DNA of 64,000 nt, from positions 2,852,001-2,916,000 of the forward strand of contig NZ_CP047025.1 of the NCBI RefSeq assembly GCF_009796845.1, read 5' to 3'. Below, in pieces: positions 27,882-36,929 of the stretch. The notes beneath the pieces were generated by a model that had not been told where the DNA came from, did no database searches, and worked only from the letters and a program-made list of their open reading frames with translations. Source of the DNA: Cobetia sp. L2A1. Lineage in GTDB: Bacteria; Pseudomonadota; Gammaproteobacteria; Pseudomonadales; Halomonadaceae. The translations under genes were made by a program, and so were the position numbers. Every line of letters starts with the position of its first letter. Within the stretch, counting starts at the first letter, position 1.

Positions 27882-29144
27882 ATGAAATGGCTCTCGTTCA
27901 ATCCTTATTTCACCTATCTGCACCGCCAGCGGCTGCATATCCTGCGCGTTAGCGTGGCACTGACGCTATGCTTCGCGATCATCGAGCTGTTCAACTTGCC
28001 GCACAGTTCCTGGGCTCTGGTCAGCACCGTGATGGTGATGGGCAACCTGCCCCACGTCGGCGGCGTGCTGGACAAGGGGTGGCAACGTCTCGTCGGAACG
28101 CTACTGGGCGGGCTATGGGGGCTCATCCTGATTCTGGTTGCAGAGCCACTTCCCGGCGTGGTGCCCTTCTGGAGCATTGTCGGTATCGCATTGGCATTGA
28201 ATGCCACCTTCAGCAATCGCTATGGCTATAGCTCGCTGTTGTTCTGCGTCACGCTTCTGATGGTGATCGGTGATGGCAATCACGACCTGGGCATCGGCCT
28301 GTGGCGTGTCTTCAATGTCGTGCTCGGCACCTTGGTCAGCATCGTCGTCAGCGTGGTGCTGTTGCCACAGAAAGCCACGGACGTGTTCCGCTTCCTGCTG
28401 GCTGACAACCTCGACAAGCTGGCACGCCTCTATCATGGGCATACCAAGGCAGAGCGCGAAGGTGCCAATGAAGCCCTGGCGCTGGTGCGTGCCACCTCGG
28501 CCCAGCTGGTCAAGCAACGGGGACTGGTGGACGCCGTTGCTCAGGAGGGCCGCATCGATCGCGGGGCAATCGAGGAAATTCTGTCATTCGAGCGTCGCAT
28601 GATCTCGACCATTGAACTGCTGCAGGAAACACACTGGAATACCCGCGAGGGCCATGAATTCATCGAGGGACTGGAGGGGCTCCGCGATGCGCAACATCGT
28701 CTGGCGCGTGCACTCGGCACATTGGCCTTCCAGGTGCGTACCGGACAGTCGATTGAGCTCACGGTCACCCCGTTTGATCTACAACGCTATGCCGATGTCC
28801 GTAACGTCGTAAGCCACAAGGGACGCGCGCTATTCAGTCCTGCAGGCTATCTGTGGCTGAATCGTGAACTGGCACGTCTGACGGAAGCACTGGCGGAGCG
28901 CTTGGGCCTGTTGGAACGCCTGCCTAGCCAGCGCTTGCAACAGCGCCTGCCAGGGCATGGGTTGATCAGCGATGCTCGCCGCCTGTTCTTGCCGGAAGAC
29001 CCGACTCCGGGCGACACCGCGGTGCCGACAAGGCCCGCCGACACGCCGGGTGAGAAAGCCAGTACGACGCCAGAGACTCCACACGCTTCTACTGACACAA
29101 CTGGACCAGCCTCCTCGAGCCCCTCGTCACGGAGAGACTCATGA
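27882..29144 (+). CDS. FUSC-family inner-membrane protein
   Basis: 420 residues. Six hydrophobic segments in the first 170 residues correspond to the FUSC/aromatic-acid-exporter membrane domain; a helical soluble part (175-350) and a disordered, Pro/Thr/Ser-rich tail (365-420) follow. Relatives such as YccS and AaeB are presumed efflux proteins; substrate unknown. The start is preceded by GGGAG. It overlaps nadB by 4 bp (ATGA), so the two are cotranslated. Confidence 0.82.
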   Translation: MKWLSFNPYFTYLHRQRLHILRVSVALTLCFAIIELFNLPHSSWALVSTVMVMGNLPHVGGVLDKGWQRLVGTLLGGLWGLILILVAEPLPGVVPFWSIVGIALALNATFSNRYGYSSLLFCVTLLMVIGDGNHDLGIGLWRVFNVVLGTLVSIVVSVVLLPQKATDVFRFLLADNLDKLARLYHGHTKAEREGANEALALVRATSAQLVKQRGLVDAVAQEGRIDRGAIEEILSFERRMISTIELLQETHWNTREGHEFIEGLEGLRDAQHRLARALGTLAFQVRTGQSIELTVTPFDLQRYADVRNVVSHKGRALFSPAGYLWLNRELARLTEALAERLGLLERLPSQRLQQRLPGHGLISDARRLFLPEDPTPGDTAVPTRPADTPGEKASTTPETPHASTDTTGPASSSPSSRRDS

Positions 29145-30835
29145 GCCAGTCATTCTCAGAGCATCAACAGGATGTACATGATGTGCTGATCGTCGGTGGT
29201 GGTGCTGCCGGCCTGACATTGGCACTCAGTCTCGCCGATAACCTTTCCAAGGCACCTATTGCACGACGCGTCACCTTGCTACGTCCCGCTCGCGAGGCGC
29301 AAGGTGCCAGTCGCTGGGCACAAGGCGGGATTGCCGCAGTACTGGCACCTGAAGATGATGTCGAATCACATGTGGCCGACACCTTGATTGCCGGTGATGG
29401 ACTATGCAATGAGCGCGCAGTTCGCTTCACTGTCAGTCATTCCCGCGAGGCCATCGAATGGCTCATCGCGCTTGGCGTACCCTTTACGCCCGCTGAGGCA
29501 GATGCAAGTTATCCCTATCATCTGACACGGGAAGGTGGACACGGAAGGCGGCGCATCATTCATGCGGCAGACGCTACTGGGCGCGCCTTGCTCGAGACAC
29601 TCAGTGCGCATGTTGAGGCGCACCCTGCCATCAAGGTGCTAGATGATCTGCTGGCGGTCGATATTGCCGTGACGGACAAGCGAGTCGATGGCTTATGGGT
29701 GATGGATGACAAGGGGCAGCAATGCTTGCTGAAAGCCCATGACCTGGTGCTGGCTACCGGTGGTGCCAGTGGCCTTTTCGCGCATGCTACCAGCCCCAGC
29801 GCCAGTGTCGGCGACGGCATGGCAATGGCCGCACGCGCGGGTGCCAGCCTGATGAACCTCGAGTTCCAGCAGTTTCACCCCACCTGCCTGTATGACCCAC
29901 AAGGTGGGCCTTTCTTGATTTCCGAGGCAGTACGCGGAGAAGGCGGCCTTCTCATACGCCCCGATGGCCATCGTTTCATGTTCGATCATGACCCACGGTT
30001 GGAGCTGGCACCGCGCGATGTGGTGGCACGCGCCATCTTGTCGGAAATGCGCACCCATGATCTCGCACATGTGAATCTGGATATCAGCGCACTGGGGGCG
30101 GACGCCATTCGCCATCACTTCCCGACAATCGCTGAGCATTGCTTGACGCGTGGCATCGACATCACCTGCACACCGATCCCCGTCGTACCCGCGGCGCACT
30201 ATAGCTGTGGTGGTATTGCAACCGGACTCGACGGGGCAAGTGATCTGACCGGACTGTGGGCGATCGGCGAAGTAGCCTGCACGGGGTTGCATGGGGCCAA
30301 TCGCATGGCCAGCAACTCACTACTGGAATGTCTAGTGCAGGCGCGGGCCTGTGGCGAGGCATTGGGTGCACCCCGCAAAGCCATCGATGCACCACGCAAG
30401 CCGACACTACGCGCATTGCCATCCCTGCAGACGCAGCTTCTGCAGTACCTGGCAGATCATCGCAGTGTGTGGCAACGGGTCATTGTCCTACGCGCCGATG
30501 AGGCACGTGAACGACTCGATGCCCTGCGCAAACTCATGAGCCTGCGGGCGGGTATTGAGCGCAGTCAGCGAGGCCTGGACGTGGCGCTTCAGCAGATGAT
30601 GGACTGGATAACGCCAGCAAGCGACAGCGCCGAAACAGACACCAGCGGTCGCGAGACATTACCGCAACATACCGCTAGCCTTAGCCATCTATCGCTCTAT
30701 CAGGCCTTGACACTGGCACCGCTTCTGCTCATCAGCGCTCATCAGCGTCATGAGTCGCGCGGGCTACACTTCGTGCGTGATTACCCGATGCCGGCTCCCC
30801 GTGCTCGTGACAGTATCATTCGCTTGTCAGTCTGA
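29141..30835 (+). CDS. nadB: L-aspartate oxidase
   Basis: 564 residues. An FAD enzyme that oxidises L-aspartate to iminoaspartate, first step of de novo NAD synthesis. The dinucleotide motif VLIVGGGAAGLTLAL (15-29), GASRWAQGGIAA near 51-62 (active-site loop), HPTCLY near 245 and the C-terminal GLHGANRMASNSLLE near 380 are present. GGAG precedes the ATG. The C-terminus is a little longer than E. coli NadB (540). Tail-to-tail with ygfX. Confidence 0.95.
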   Translation: MSQSFSEHQQDVHDVLIVGGGAAGLTLALSLADNLSKAPIARRVTLLRPAREAQGASRWAQGGIAAVLAPEDDVESHVADTLIAGDGLCNERAVRFTVSHSREAIEWLIALGVPFTPAEADASYPYHLTREGGHGRRRIIHAADATGRALLETLSAHVEAHPAIKVLDDLLAVDIAVTDKRVDGLWVMDDKGQQCLLKAHDLVLATGGASGLFAHATSPSASVGDGMAMAARAGASLMNLEFQQFHPTCLYDPQGGPFLISEAVRGEGGLLIRPDGHRFMFDHDPRLELAPRDVVARAILSEMRTHDLAHVNLDISALGADAIRHHFPTIAEHCLTRGIDITCTPIPVVPAAHYSCGGIATGLDGASDLTGLWAIGEVACTGLHGANRMASNSLLECLVQARACGEALGAPRKAIDAPRKPTLRALPSLQTQLLQYLADHRSVWQRVIVLRADEARERLDALRKLMSLRAGIERSQRGLDVALQQMMDWITPASDSAETDTSGRETLPQHTASLSHLSLYQALTLAPLLLISAHQRHESRGLHFVRDYPMPAPRARDSIIRLSV

Positions 30836-30869
30836 CGCTGACACATCAACTATCCAGCTCGAGAATACG

Positions 30870-31742
30870 TCATCTTGTCCGTATCGCCTCAAGTACGGGT
30901 GGCTGACGGGGCATATCGTGAGGTTGCGGCGGCCATAGCAACCAAAGGCGCAACTGATGCAGATCAGAGGCATTACCGCTATCGGGCCACAACCACAGCG
31001 TACGAGACGGCTCACCCGCAGGCGTCACACGCAGACCGATCAAGCGTGGTGAGCACCAGACGCAGTGCACGCTGACAGCACGCCAGGTAGTCGACTGTGT
31101 ATCTGCCCACCACCAGCAAAGCCGCATGCCAGGTCGGCGGTGACGAGCAGACTTGCTTCCCTCGTCACCGTCACCTTGTGGAACGCCGCCTCGAACGCTG
31201 TCGCGACCACCTGCTTGCCCAACGTCTTCTTGATCACTTTCTTGATCGTCGCCACGACTCTCCTCGGACATATCCTCGAGAACCCCTACCGTCAGTAGCG
31301 ATGTCATCTCTGTCATATCACGACTGGCTGCGCCAGACAGGCCAGTGTCTCCCGATGGCTCATCACCCAAAGACTCCCCTCCAAGGGCTAGCCAACAGTA
31401 TTCATTGCCACTGACGCGTTCTCTATACGCTCGTCGCCACCACCATAGAGACTCGATCAGCTGCAACAATACGCAGAGTGTCAGCAGCCCGAGAGCTAGC
31501 CAAACCATCCAGGGTACAGAGGCGGCCGCCCAAAACGCACAACGCCCTGTCTCGAAAGACAAGGCGTTGTATATGCAGCTCAATGACAGGGGAATGTCGA
31601 AAGACACGCTGAGTAGTTGAGCTAGACAGGCCGTCGAGGCAATACTCGCCACCAGCAAACCCAGTCGCAGGCCAGCCTGAACATGGGAAGCCTGTTTAGA
31701 GGCCTTTAAACTGATCGCGGTGGGCATTTTCGGCATTGGCAA
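30870..31742 (-). CDS. ygfX: YgfX-family membrane protein with an acidic insertion
   Basis: 290 residues, about twice the usual 135-140. Two hydrophobic regions (24-50 and 72-98) and a C-terminal domain (205-270) with the family pattern WW-x-TLWLWPDS match YgfX. Between them lies an Asp/Glu/Gly/Ser-rich, probably disordered insert (about 120-200). Position after sdhE, overlapping its end, is the conserved context of YgfX, a partner of SdhE in flavinylation that has also been described as the CptA toxin. Assignment rests mainly on synteny and topology. The start is uncertain; ATGs lie at codons 1, 3 and 6. Confidence 0.65.
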   Translation of the reverse strand: MPMPKMPTAISLKASKQASHVQAGLRLGLLVASIASTACLAQLLSVSFDIPLSLSCIYNALSFETGRCAFWAAASVPWMVWLALGLLTLCVLLQLIESLWWWRRAYRERVSGNEYCWLALGGESLGDEPSGDTGLSGAASRDMTEMTSLLTVGVLEDMSEESRGDDQESDQEDVGQAGGRDSVRGGVPQGDGDEGSKSARHRRPGMRLCWWWADTQSTTWRAVSVHCVWCSPRLIGLRVTPAGEPSRTLWLWPDSGNASDLHQLRLWLLWPPQPHDMPRQPPVLEAIRTR

Positions 31743-31971
31743 TAACCATGTCGATCAGACGCTGATACTCCGGGTTACCCGACGGGTTACGCTTCATCAG
31801 CCAGACGAAGAGGTCTTGGTCCTCTTCTGCCAGCAAGTCCACGTAAATCGCCTTGTCCTGGTCGCTCAACGCATCATAACGTTGTTCCAGGAAAGGCAGC
31901 AGCAACAGATCCAGCTCCCACATACCGCGACGCGAATGCCAGTGAAGCCGCTTACGAATCACATCTTCCAT
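31696..31971 (-). CDS. sdhE: FAD assembly factor SdhE (CptB)
   Basis: 91 residues. Promotes covalent attachment of FAD to succinate dehydrogenase subunit SdhA. The signature RRGMWELD is near residue 14, followed by the helical FLEQRYDALSD and EDQDLFVWLMKRNP segments. The ATG at 31971 with AGGGG upstream is preferred over an in-frame GTG at 31992. Upstream of, and overlapping, ygfX. Confidence 0.92.
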   Translation of the reverse strand: MEDVIRKRLHWHSRRGMWELDLLLLPFLEQRYDALSDQDKAIYVDLLAEEDQDLFVWLMKRNPSGNPEYQRLIDMVIANAENAHRDQFKGL

Positions 31972-32241
31972 TGCCTGAACCCCTGTCGTCACATCAATAC
32001 CCGCAGTATACCCGAGGGGGCTGGCGGCGGCATCCGTTGACCCATTACCTCATGATGAATTGGCAATCCGAGTCCTGATCAGCAATGATGTCCGTAGTGC
32101 GTTGTTTTCTCAGGATTTGCCCATTATGCTGAGGTGATAACAATCACAAGGATGCGTGCGCCTGTCCGGTGACAAGATGTTGCCCGACTGCCGCATCACG
32201 AACGCCTTACTTTTCTGAAGGCGCAGGCATGGAGAGATCCG

Positions 32242-32538
32242 ATGACCAAGTCCGAGCTAATCGAGCAGATAGCAGTGCGACAGCCTGAATTGTCGCTCAA
32301 GGATGTAGAGGCCGCCGTCCGCATCATTCTCGATGATGTAACCGACTCACTGGCCCATGGTGGCCGAGTCGAGATCCGTGGCTTTGGCAGCTTCTCGTTG
32401 CACTACCGCGAGCCACGTCTGGGACGTAACCCCAAGACAGGCGAGCCGGTGCAGCTGGACGGCAAGTTCGTCCCGCATTTCAAGCCGGGCAAGGAGCTCC
32501 GCGAACAAGTCGACGCAAGTCGCGCGCTTGGCTACTGA
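32242..32538 (+). CDS. ihfB: Integration host factor subunit beta
   Basis: 98 residues. With IHF-alpha (38532-38900 in this window) it forms the DNA-bending heterodimer. The HU/IHF signature [21 protein letters not shown] lies at about residues 47-68, including the intercalating proline in RNPKTG. GGAGAG precedes the ATG. Downstream lapA-lapB order is conserved; the usual upstream gene rpsA is missing here. Confidence 0.96.
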   Translation: MTKSELIEQIAVRQPELSLKDVEAAVRIILDDVTDSLAHGGRVEIRGFGSFSLHYREPRLGRNPKTGEPVQLDGKFVPHFKPGKELREQVDASRALGY

Positions 32539-32652
32539 ACGACTCATCATGTGAGCCGCTATCCCGTTGGCGGCGTCAAGACTCGGGCGCTGGCCAGTGA
32601 TACACTCGCCCTGTGATGATTCACGACTGCATTTCATGACAAGGAAACCGTT

Positions 32653-32958
32653 ATGCGTTGGCTAAAAGGTCTCGTTCTGGCCGTGATCCTGCTGATCGTC
32701 CTGCTGGTCGGCATTCTGTTTGCCGTTCACAATCAGCAAGCCGTGCCCCTCGATCTTATCTGGGTTGAACTTCCCGCCGCCTCTCTTTCCATGTGGCTGC
32801 TATTCTCCCTGGCCATCGGAGTGGTACTTGGCATGGTGGCAATGACGGGTATGTACCTGCGTCTGCGCACCCTGTTGACTCGTGCGCAGCGACGCAATCA
32901 GCAGCAACGCAAGGAACTGGACCAGTTGCGTATCCAGGAGATCAAGGAAGTGGCATAA
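32653..32958 (+). CDS. lapA: LPS assembly protein A (LapA, DUF1049)
   Basis: 101 residues with two membrane helices (5-27 and 44-68) and a basic coiled-coil tail. LapA works with LapB in regulating LPS synthesis at the inner membrane. AAGGA precedes the ATG. The stop TAA is immediately followed by the lapB ATG, so translation is coupled. Confidence 0.9.
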   Translation: MRWLKGLVLAVILLIVLLVGILFAVHNQQAVPLDLIWVELPAASLSMWLLFSLAIGVVLGMVAMTGMYLRLRTLLTRAQRRNQQQRKELDQLRIQEIKEVA

Positions 32959-34137
32959 ATGCCTGATCTGATGATGCTGGGAATACTGATGGCGGCCATC
33001 GCCATTGGCTTCTGGCTGGGGCGACGTGATCGTCGCCCCGAGACACAGACTCCAGCGCCGACCTCTTTATCCCGCGACTATTTCGTTGGCCTCAATCATC
33101 TGCTCAATGAGCAGCCTGATCGCGCCATTGAAACCTTCGTTCAGGCACTGGAAGTCAACAGTGATACGGTCGATACCCACATCGCACTGGGGAATCTTTA
33201 CCGCAGTCGCGGTGAGGTCGATCGGGCAGTCAAGATCCATCAGAACCTGTTGGCACGCCCGGCACTCGACAGTGACCAGGGTGAACGAGTTCAACTGGAG
33301 CTCGCCCGCGACTTCATGCGCTCAGGGGTTTACGATCGTGCCGAGAAGCTGCTTGAAGCGCTGCTCAAACAGGCGCAGAACGAGTGCCATCGCCGCGATG
33401 GCAGGCGTTTGCTGATTGACCTCCTGGAACGCGAACGCGAGTGGGAAGCCGCCCTGGAAGTCGCACACTCTATTCTGCGACAGGAAGGCGGGGTTCGCCG
33501 TGCAGCGGCACATTGGCACTGTGAGCTAGCCGCTCTCGATATTGCAGAAGGTAGCTTGGCGCTCGCCCGCAAGCGCCTCAAGCAGGCACTGTCTACCGAC
33601 GAGAAGTGCGTGCGTGCCAACTGGATGCTGGCAGAGATCGAATTTGATCATGCCAACTACAAACAGAGCATCCGCTTGCTGCAACGTATTCCACGCCAGG
33701 ATACCGGCTTCACTCCCATTACCCTGGAACCGCTCGGCAATGCCTTTCGTATGCTTGATGATGAAAATGGCTTGGTGCGCCATCTTCATCAAGAAGTCGA
33801 GCGTGCCCCCTACACCACGACCGTCATCAGCTTGGCCCAGTTAATCGAGCGCCGTGATGGCGTCGAGGCAGCCGCCAGTTTTGCCAGCCAACAGCTTCAT
33901 CGACACCCGAGCTTGCGTGGGGTCGACTATCTGCTCGATCTCTACCTGCTGGATGCCGACGAGCGCGAGACAGAGCGCTTCAATCTACTCAAGCGCCATA
34001 CTCAGCAGCTGATCGAAGCACGCCCGCGCCATCGTTGTCACCGCTGCGGTTTTGAAGCCTCACTGCTGATCTGGCAATGCCCCAAGTGCCGTCACTGGGG
34101 GACTGTCAAGCCGATTACAGGCCTTGAAGGCGAGTAG
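32959..34137 (+). CDS. lapB: LPS assembly protein B (LapB/YciM)
   Basis: 392 residues. An N-terminal membrane anchor (1-22), a TPR array (about 40-340) and a C-terminal rubredoxin-like metal site with CHRCGF and CPKCRHW near 355-372. LapB promotes FtsH-dependent degradation of LpxC and so limits LPS synthesis. It starts directly at the lapA stop. Transcription ends at the hairpin at 34295-34332. Confidence 0.94.
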   Translation: MPDLMMLGILMAAIAIGFWLGRRDRRPETQTPAPTSLSRDYFVGLNHLLNEQPDRAIETFVQALEVNSDTVDTHIALGNLYRSRGEVDRAVKIHQNLLARPALDSDQGERVQLELARDFMRSGVYDRAEKLLEALLKQAQNECHRRDGRRLLIDLLEREREWEAALEVAHSILRQEGGVRRAAAHWHCELAALDIAEGSLALARKRLKQALSTDEKCVRANWMLAEIEFDHANYKQSIRLLQRIPRQDTGFTPITLEPLGNAFRMLDDENGLVRHLHQEVERAPYTTTVISLAQLIERRDGVEAAASFASQQLHRHPSLRGVDYLLDLYLLDADERETERFNLLKRHTQQLIEARPRHRCHRCGFEASLLIWQCPKCRHWGTVKPITGLEGE

Positions 34138-34294
34138 CGCTGGCCATTGCCTATTATCTATCTGTTACCCATTACCCATAGATTCTTTCTTCACTTTCTC
34201 TGCGCTTGCGTGTTCAGGGCACTCTCGCGATGCCCTGCATCACAACCTCACTGTCGTATCGAGCAGTGCTGTACACCCTGACGACAGTGCTCGC

Positions 34295-34332
34295 AAAAAC
34301 GCCTCCACAGCCAATGCCGTGGAGGCGTTTTT
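34295..34332. terminator. Bidirectional terminator between lapB and the NSS transporter
   Basis: AAAAACGCCTCCAC and its complement form a 14-bp stem around a 10-nt loop, with T-runs on both strands. Confidence 0.88.
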
Positions 34333-34362
34333 CATGCCATCAAGTCTGCTATCGCAATGGCA

Positions 34363-35823
34363 TTATCTTGCAGGTGCTCGCTCACGTAAACGCGGTGAAA
34401 GCATCTCTCCGATCAGACAGGCGATCAAGATTGCAGCAAGGAAATAGGGCCAGTCGCCAATTTCCAGATTCGCGAGGCCCAGCGCGTCGACAAAGATTGC
34501 GACAATACATACTGGGCTGACATAGCGAATCATGAACACCCAAAGACGATAACCACCAGCGCTCAGATCCAGTTCATCACGCATCATGCTGCTCTTGAAG
34601 ACAAACCCAGCCAGCACCGCCATGGCGATGCCTCCGATCGGCATCATCCAGCGTGAGGTCAAGTAATCAAGCCAATCGAAGAAGTGCTTGCCAGCAAACT
34701 TCCACTCCGCGCCCAGATTGAACGACAGCATCGCAAACATCGCGACAAGCCACAGTGCTACACCGGCGATCCAGGAAGCCTTTATGCGACTCATGTTGCG
34801 GTTCTCGGTCAGCCAGGCAACCGTAGCCTCAATCATTGAAATCGCCGAGGTCAGTGCCGCGATCGACAACATGGCAAAGAACAGTACGCCAAAAAATTGA
34901 CCAAAGGGCATCTGATTGAAGGCCACCGGCAGACTCATGAAGATCAACCCAGGGCCGGAGGACGGGTCCATGCCATTGGCAAAGATGATCGGGAAGATCG
35001 CCAGCCCAGCCATCAGCGCCACCAGGGTGTCAGCGATCGCGACCGTAAAGGTGGTACGTGCAATCGACGTACCCGCCGGCAGATAGGAGCCGTAGGTCAG
35101 AATGGCACCAGAGGCCAGTGATAGCGTGAAGAAGGCATGCCCCAGCGCCGCCAACAGGCCTTCACTGGTCAGCTTGGTCATATCAAAATCAAACAGAAAG
35201 TGGAAACCTGCCGAGAAGTTACCCGAGGTCAGCGCATACCCGATCATGATCATCAGCATGATCACCATGCCCGGCATCATCCAGCGCACACTCTTCTCGA
35301 CGCCCTCCTGAACGCCACGCCCAACGATCAGCATCGTGATGATGGTGACCAGAGTAGCCCAGCCGCCCAGCGCCCAGGGACTGGCATTGCCAGCGTCAAA
35401 AATAACGCCCAGTTCAGCAACACTTTGCCCCGACAGCGCGCCGCTGGCCATTTTCCACAGGTAGCTGAATGACCATCCCGCTACCACCACATAGAACGAC
35501 AGGATCATGAAGCCGGCCAACATCGCCAGCCAGCCGAAAACTCGCCATAGCGGACTAGCACCGGACTCGCGGGCCAGAGTCGCGATCGCATCAATCGGAC
35601 TACCGCGTCCGCGACGCCCCAAGGCGATCTCGGCCATCATGACCGGCACGCCTACCGCCAGAATGCAGGCCAGATAGACCAGCACGAAAGCGCCACCACC
35701 ATATTCACCGGTGATATACGGGAATTTCCAAATATTACCCAGCCCCACAGCGGAGCCGGTGGCCGCGAGGATAAAGCCCCAACGACTGATCCAGAGATTC
35801 TTGGGTTGCTGTCTTGCCGTCAT
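34363..35823 (-). CDS. Sodium-dependent transporter, neurotransmitter:sodium symporter family
   Basis: 486 residues, about 12 membrane segments. The NSS hallmark GSAVGLGNIWKFPYI in helix 1 (residues 23-37, unwound sodium/substrate site) is intact, as is AFFTLSLASGAILTYGSY near 240. Bacterial members carry amino acids or related solutes with sodium; the substrate is unknown. AAGG precedes the ATG. Confidence 0.9.
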   Translation of the reverse strand: MTARQQPKNLWISRWGFILAATGSAVGLGNIWKFPYITGEYGGGAFVLVYLACILAVGVPVMMAEIALGRRGRGSPIDAIATLARESGASPLWRVFGWLAMLAGFMILSFYVVVAGWSFSYLWKMASGALSGQSVAELGVIFDAGNASPWALGGWATLVTIITMLIVGRGVQEGVEKSVRWMMPGMVIMLMIMIGYALTSGNFSAGFHFLFDFDMTKLTSEGLLAALGHAFFTLSLASGAILTYGSYLPAGTSIARTTFTVAIADTLVALMAGLAIFPIIFANGMDPSSGPGLIFMSLPVAFNQMPFGQFFGVLFFAMLSIAALTSAISMIEATVAWLTENRNMSRIKASWIAGVALWLVAMFAMLSFNLGAEWKFAGKHFFDWLDYLTSRWMMPIGGIAMAVLAGFVFKSSMMRDELDLSAGGYRLWVFMIRYVSPVCIVAIFVDALGLANLEIGDWPYFLAAILIACLIGEMLSPRLRERAPAR

Positions 35824-36275
35824 GGAATACCTTGCGAGTTATTGTTGTGAATCAATGATGTCCTGAATATGACATCCGCCGCCTCCCGAGACTCACTGGC
35901 GTATTTTACTGATATCAGCAGGATTCGTCCGCGATATTCATGCCAAAGACATGAATATCTATAAGAAAAAATAGTGCCTAGACACTGCACAGCAAATTCT
36001 TCTGAAAACTTGCCAACGGCAGCAAGTTACATATGAAACCATACGATGCCTATCACAGCCTTGGAAGGCCTACTTTCTCTTCCTGTCCTCTCTATAATCG
36101 ATAAGTGGCACACCTCATTGACAGTCTGTCAGGCTAGTCTGCCACTCGACCCGACATGCCAGACGGCATAGGGTAGAAAATTCAGAAAGAACAGGTTGAG
36201 AGATGCAAAGACAGATCGCGCACCAGACACACAGCCAGTCAACTACAGCAGCTATAGCGTGAGAAGGAGCAGATC
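35824..36275. other. Divergent region between NSS transporter and ktrA
   Basis: About 450 bp, AT-rich in parts. A good -10 TATAAT at 36093-36098 and a TTGACA at 36118-36123 are seen but not as one well-spaced pair. No gene. Confidence 0.45.
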
Positions 36276-36929
36276 ATGCATCGTCAATTTGCGGTCATAG
36301 GACTTGGTTACTTCGGCGCTACGGTTGCCCGTGAGCTCAGGCGTCACGAACATGAGGTACTGGGCGTCGATCCTGATGAGAAACGCCTCAACGCTGTCGC
36401 TGACCTTCTCAATCAAGCGGTCATCGCCGACCCAACGGATGAACATGCCCTCCGTGAGCTGGGGCTAGATCAATTCGACGCTGTACTGATTGACCTCTCC
36501 GACTCCATGGAGCAAAGCTTGACCTGTGCCCTGCTTGCCCGTGAGCTGGGCGCAAAGGAGTTATGGGTCAAGGCCACGTCCGATGCCCACCACAAGCTAC
36601 TCAGCAAATTGGGTGTCGATCACATCGTACATCCTGAATATGACCTGGGCGTACGGGTTGCTGAAAGCCTTGCCTACCATGCAATGGTCGACTTCATCCA
36701 TCTTGGAGATCATCAGTTTGTGGTTGAACTGGAAGTCAGTGAGCGGCTATGTGATGAATGCCTGCAGCTCGATCAGCTACCACTGGGCGATGACATCAGC
36801 GTGGTTGCCTTGCGCAAGGGTAAGACACTCGACCGCTCGCCAGCTCCCGACACGCCTCTCAATCATGGCGACCATCTTGTATTGATTGGAGAGCTAAGCG
36901 CCTTGCGCAAGCTAGGGTCACATCTGTGA
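36276..36929 (+). CDS. ktrA: Potassium uptake regulatory subunit KtrA (TrkA family)
   Basis: 217 residues: RCK_N with the nucleotide-binding GLGYFGATVAREL (9-21) and the acidic VDPDEKR end of strand beta2, then an RCK_C domain (about 135-217). It forms a cytoplasmic ring that gates KtrB according to bound nucleotide. AAGGAG precedes the ATG. It overlaps ktrB by 4 bp. The single RCK pair and small size distinguish KtrA from the double-length TrkA. Confidence 0.92.
   Translation: MHRQFAVIGLGYFGATVARELRRHEHEVLGVDPDEKRLNAVADLLNQAVIADPTDEHALRELGLDQFDAVLIDLSDSMEQSLTCALLARELGAKELWVKATSDAHHKLLSKLGVDHIVHPEYDLGVRVAESLAYHAMVDFIHLGDHQFVVELEVSERLCDECLQLDQLPLGDDISVVALRKGKTLDRSPAPDTPLNHGDHLVLIGELSALRKLGSHL

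Noticed and set aside
30870..31742. CptA-CptB toxin-antitoxin system
   Set aside because: The ygfX-sdhE pair was once described this way, but sdhE is a conserved FAD assembly factor; context supports a housekeeping role.
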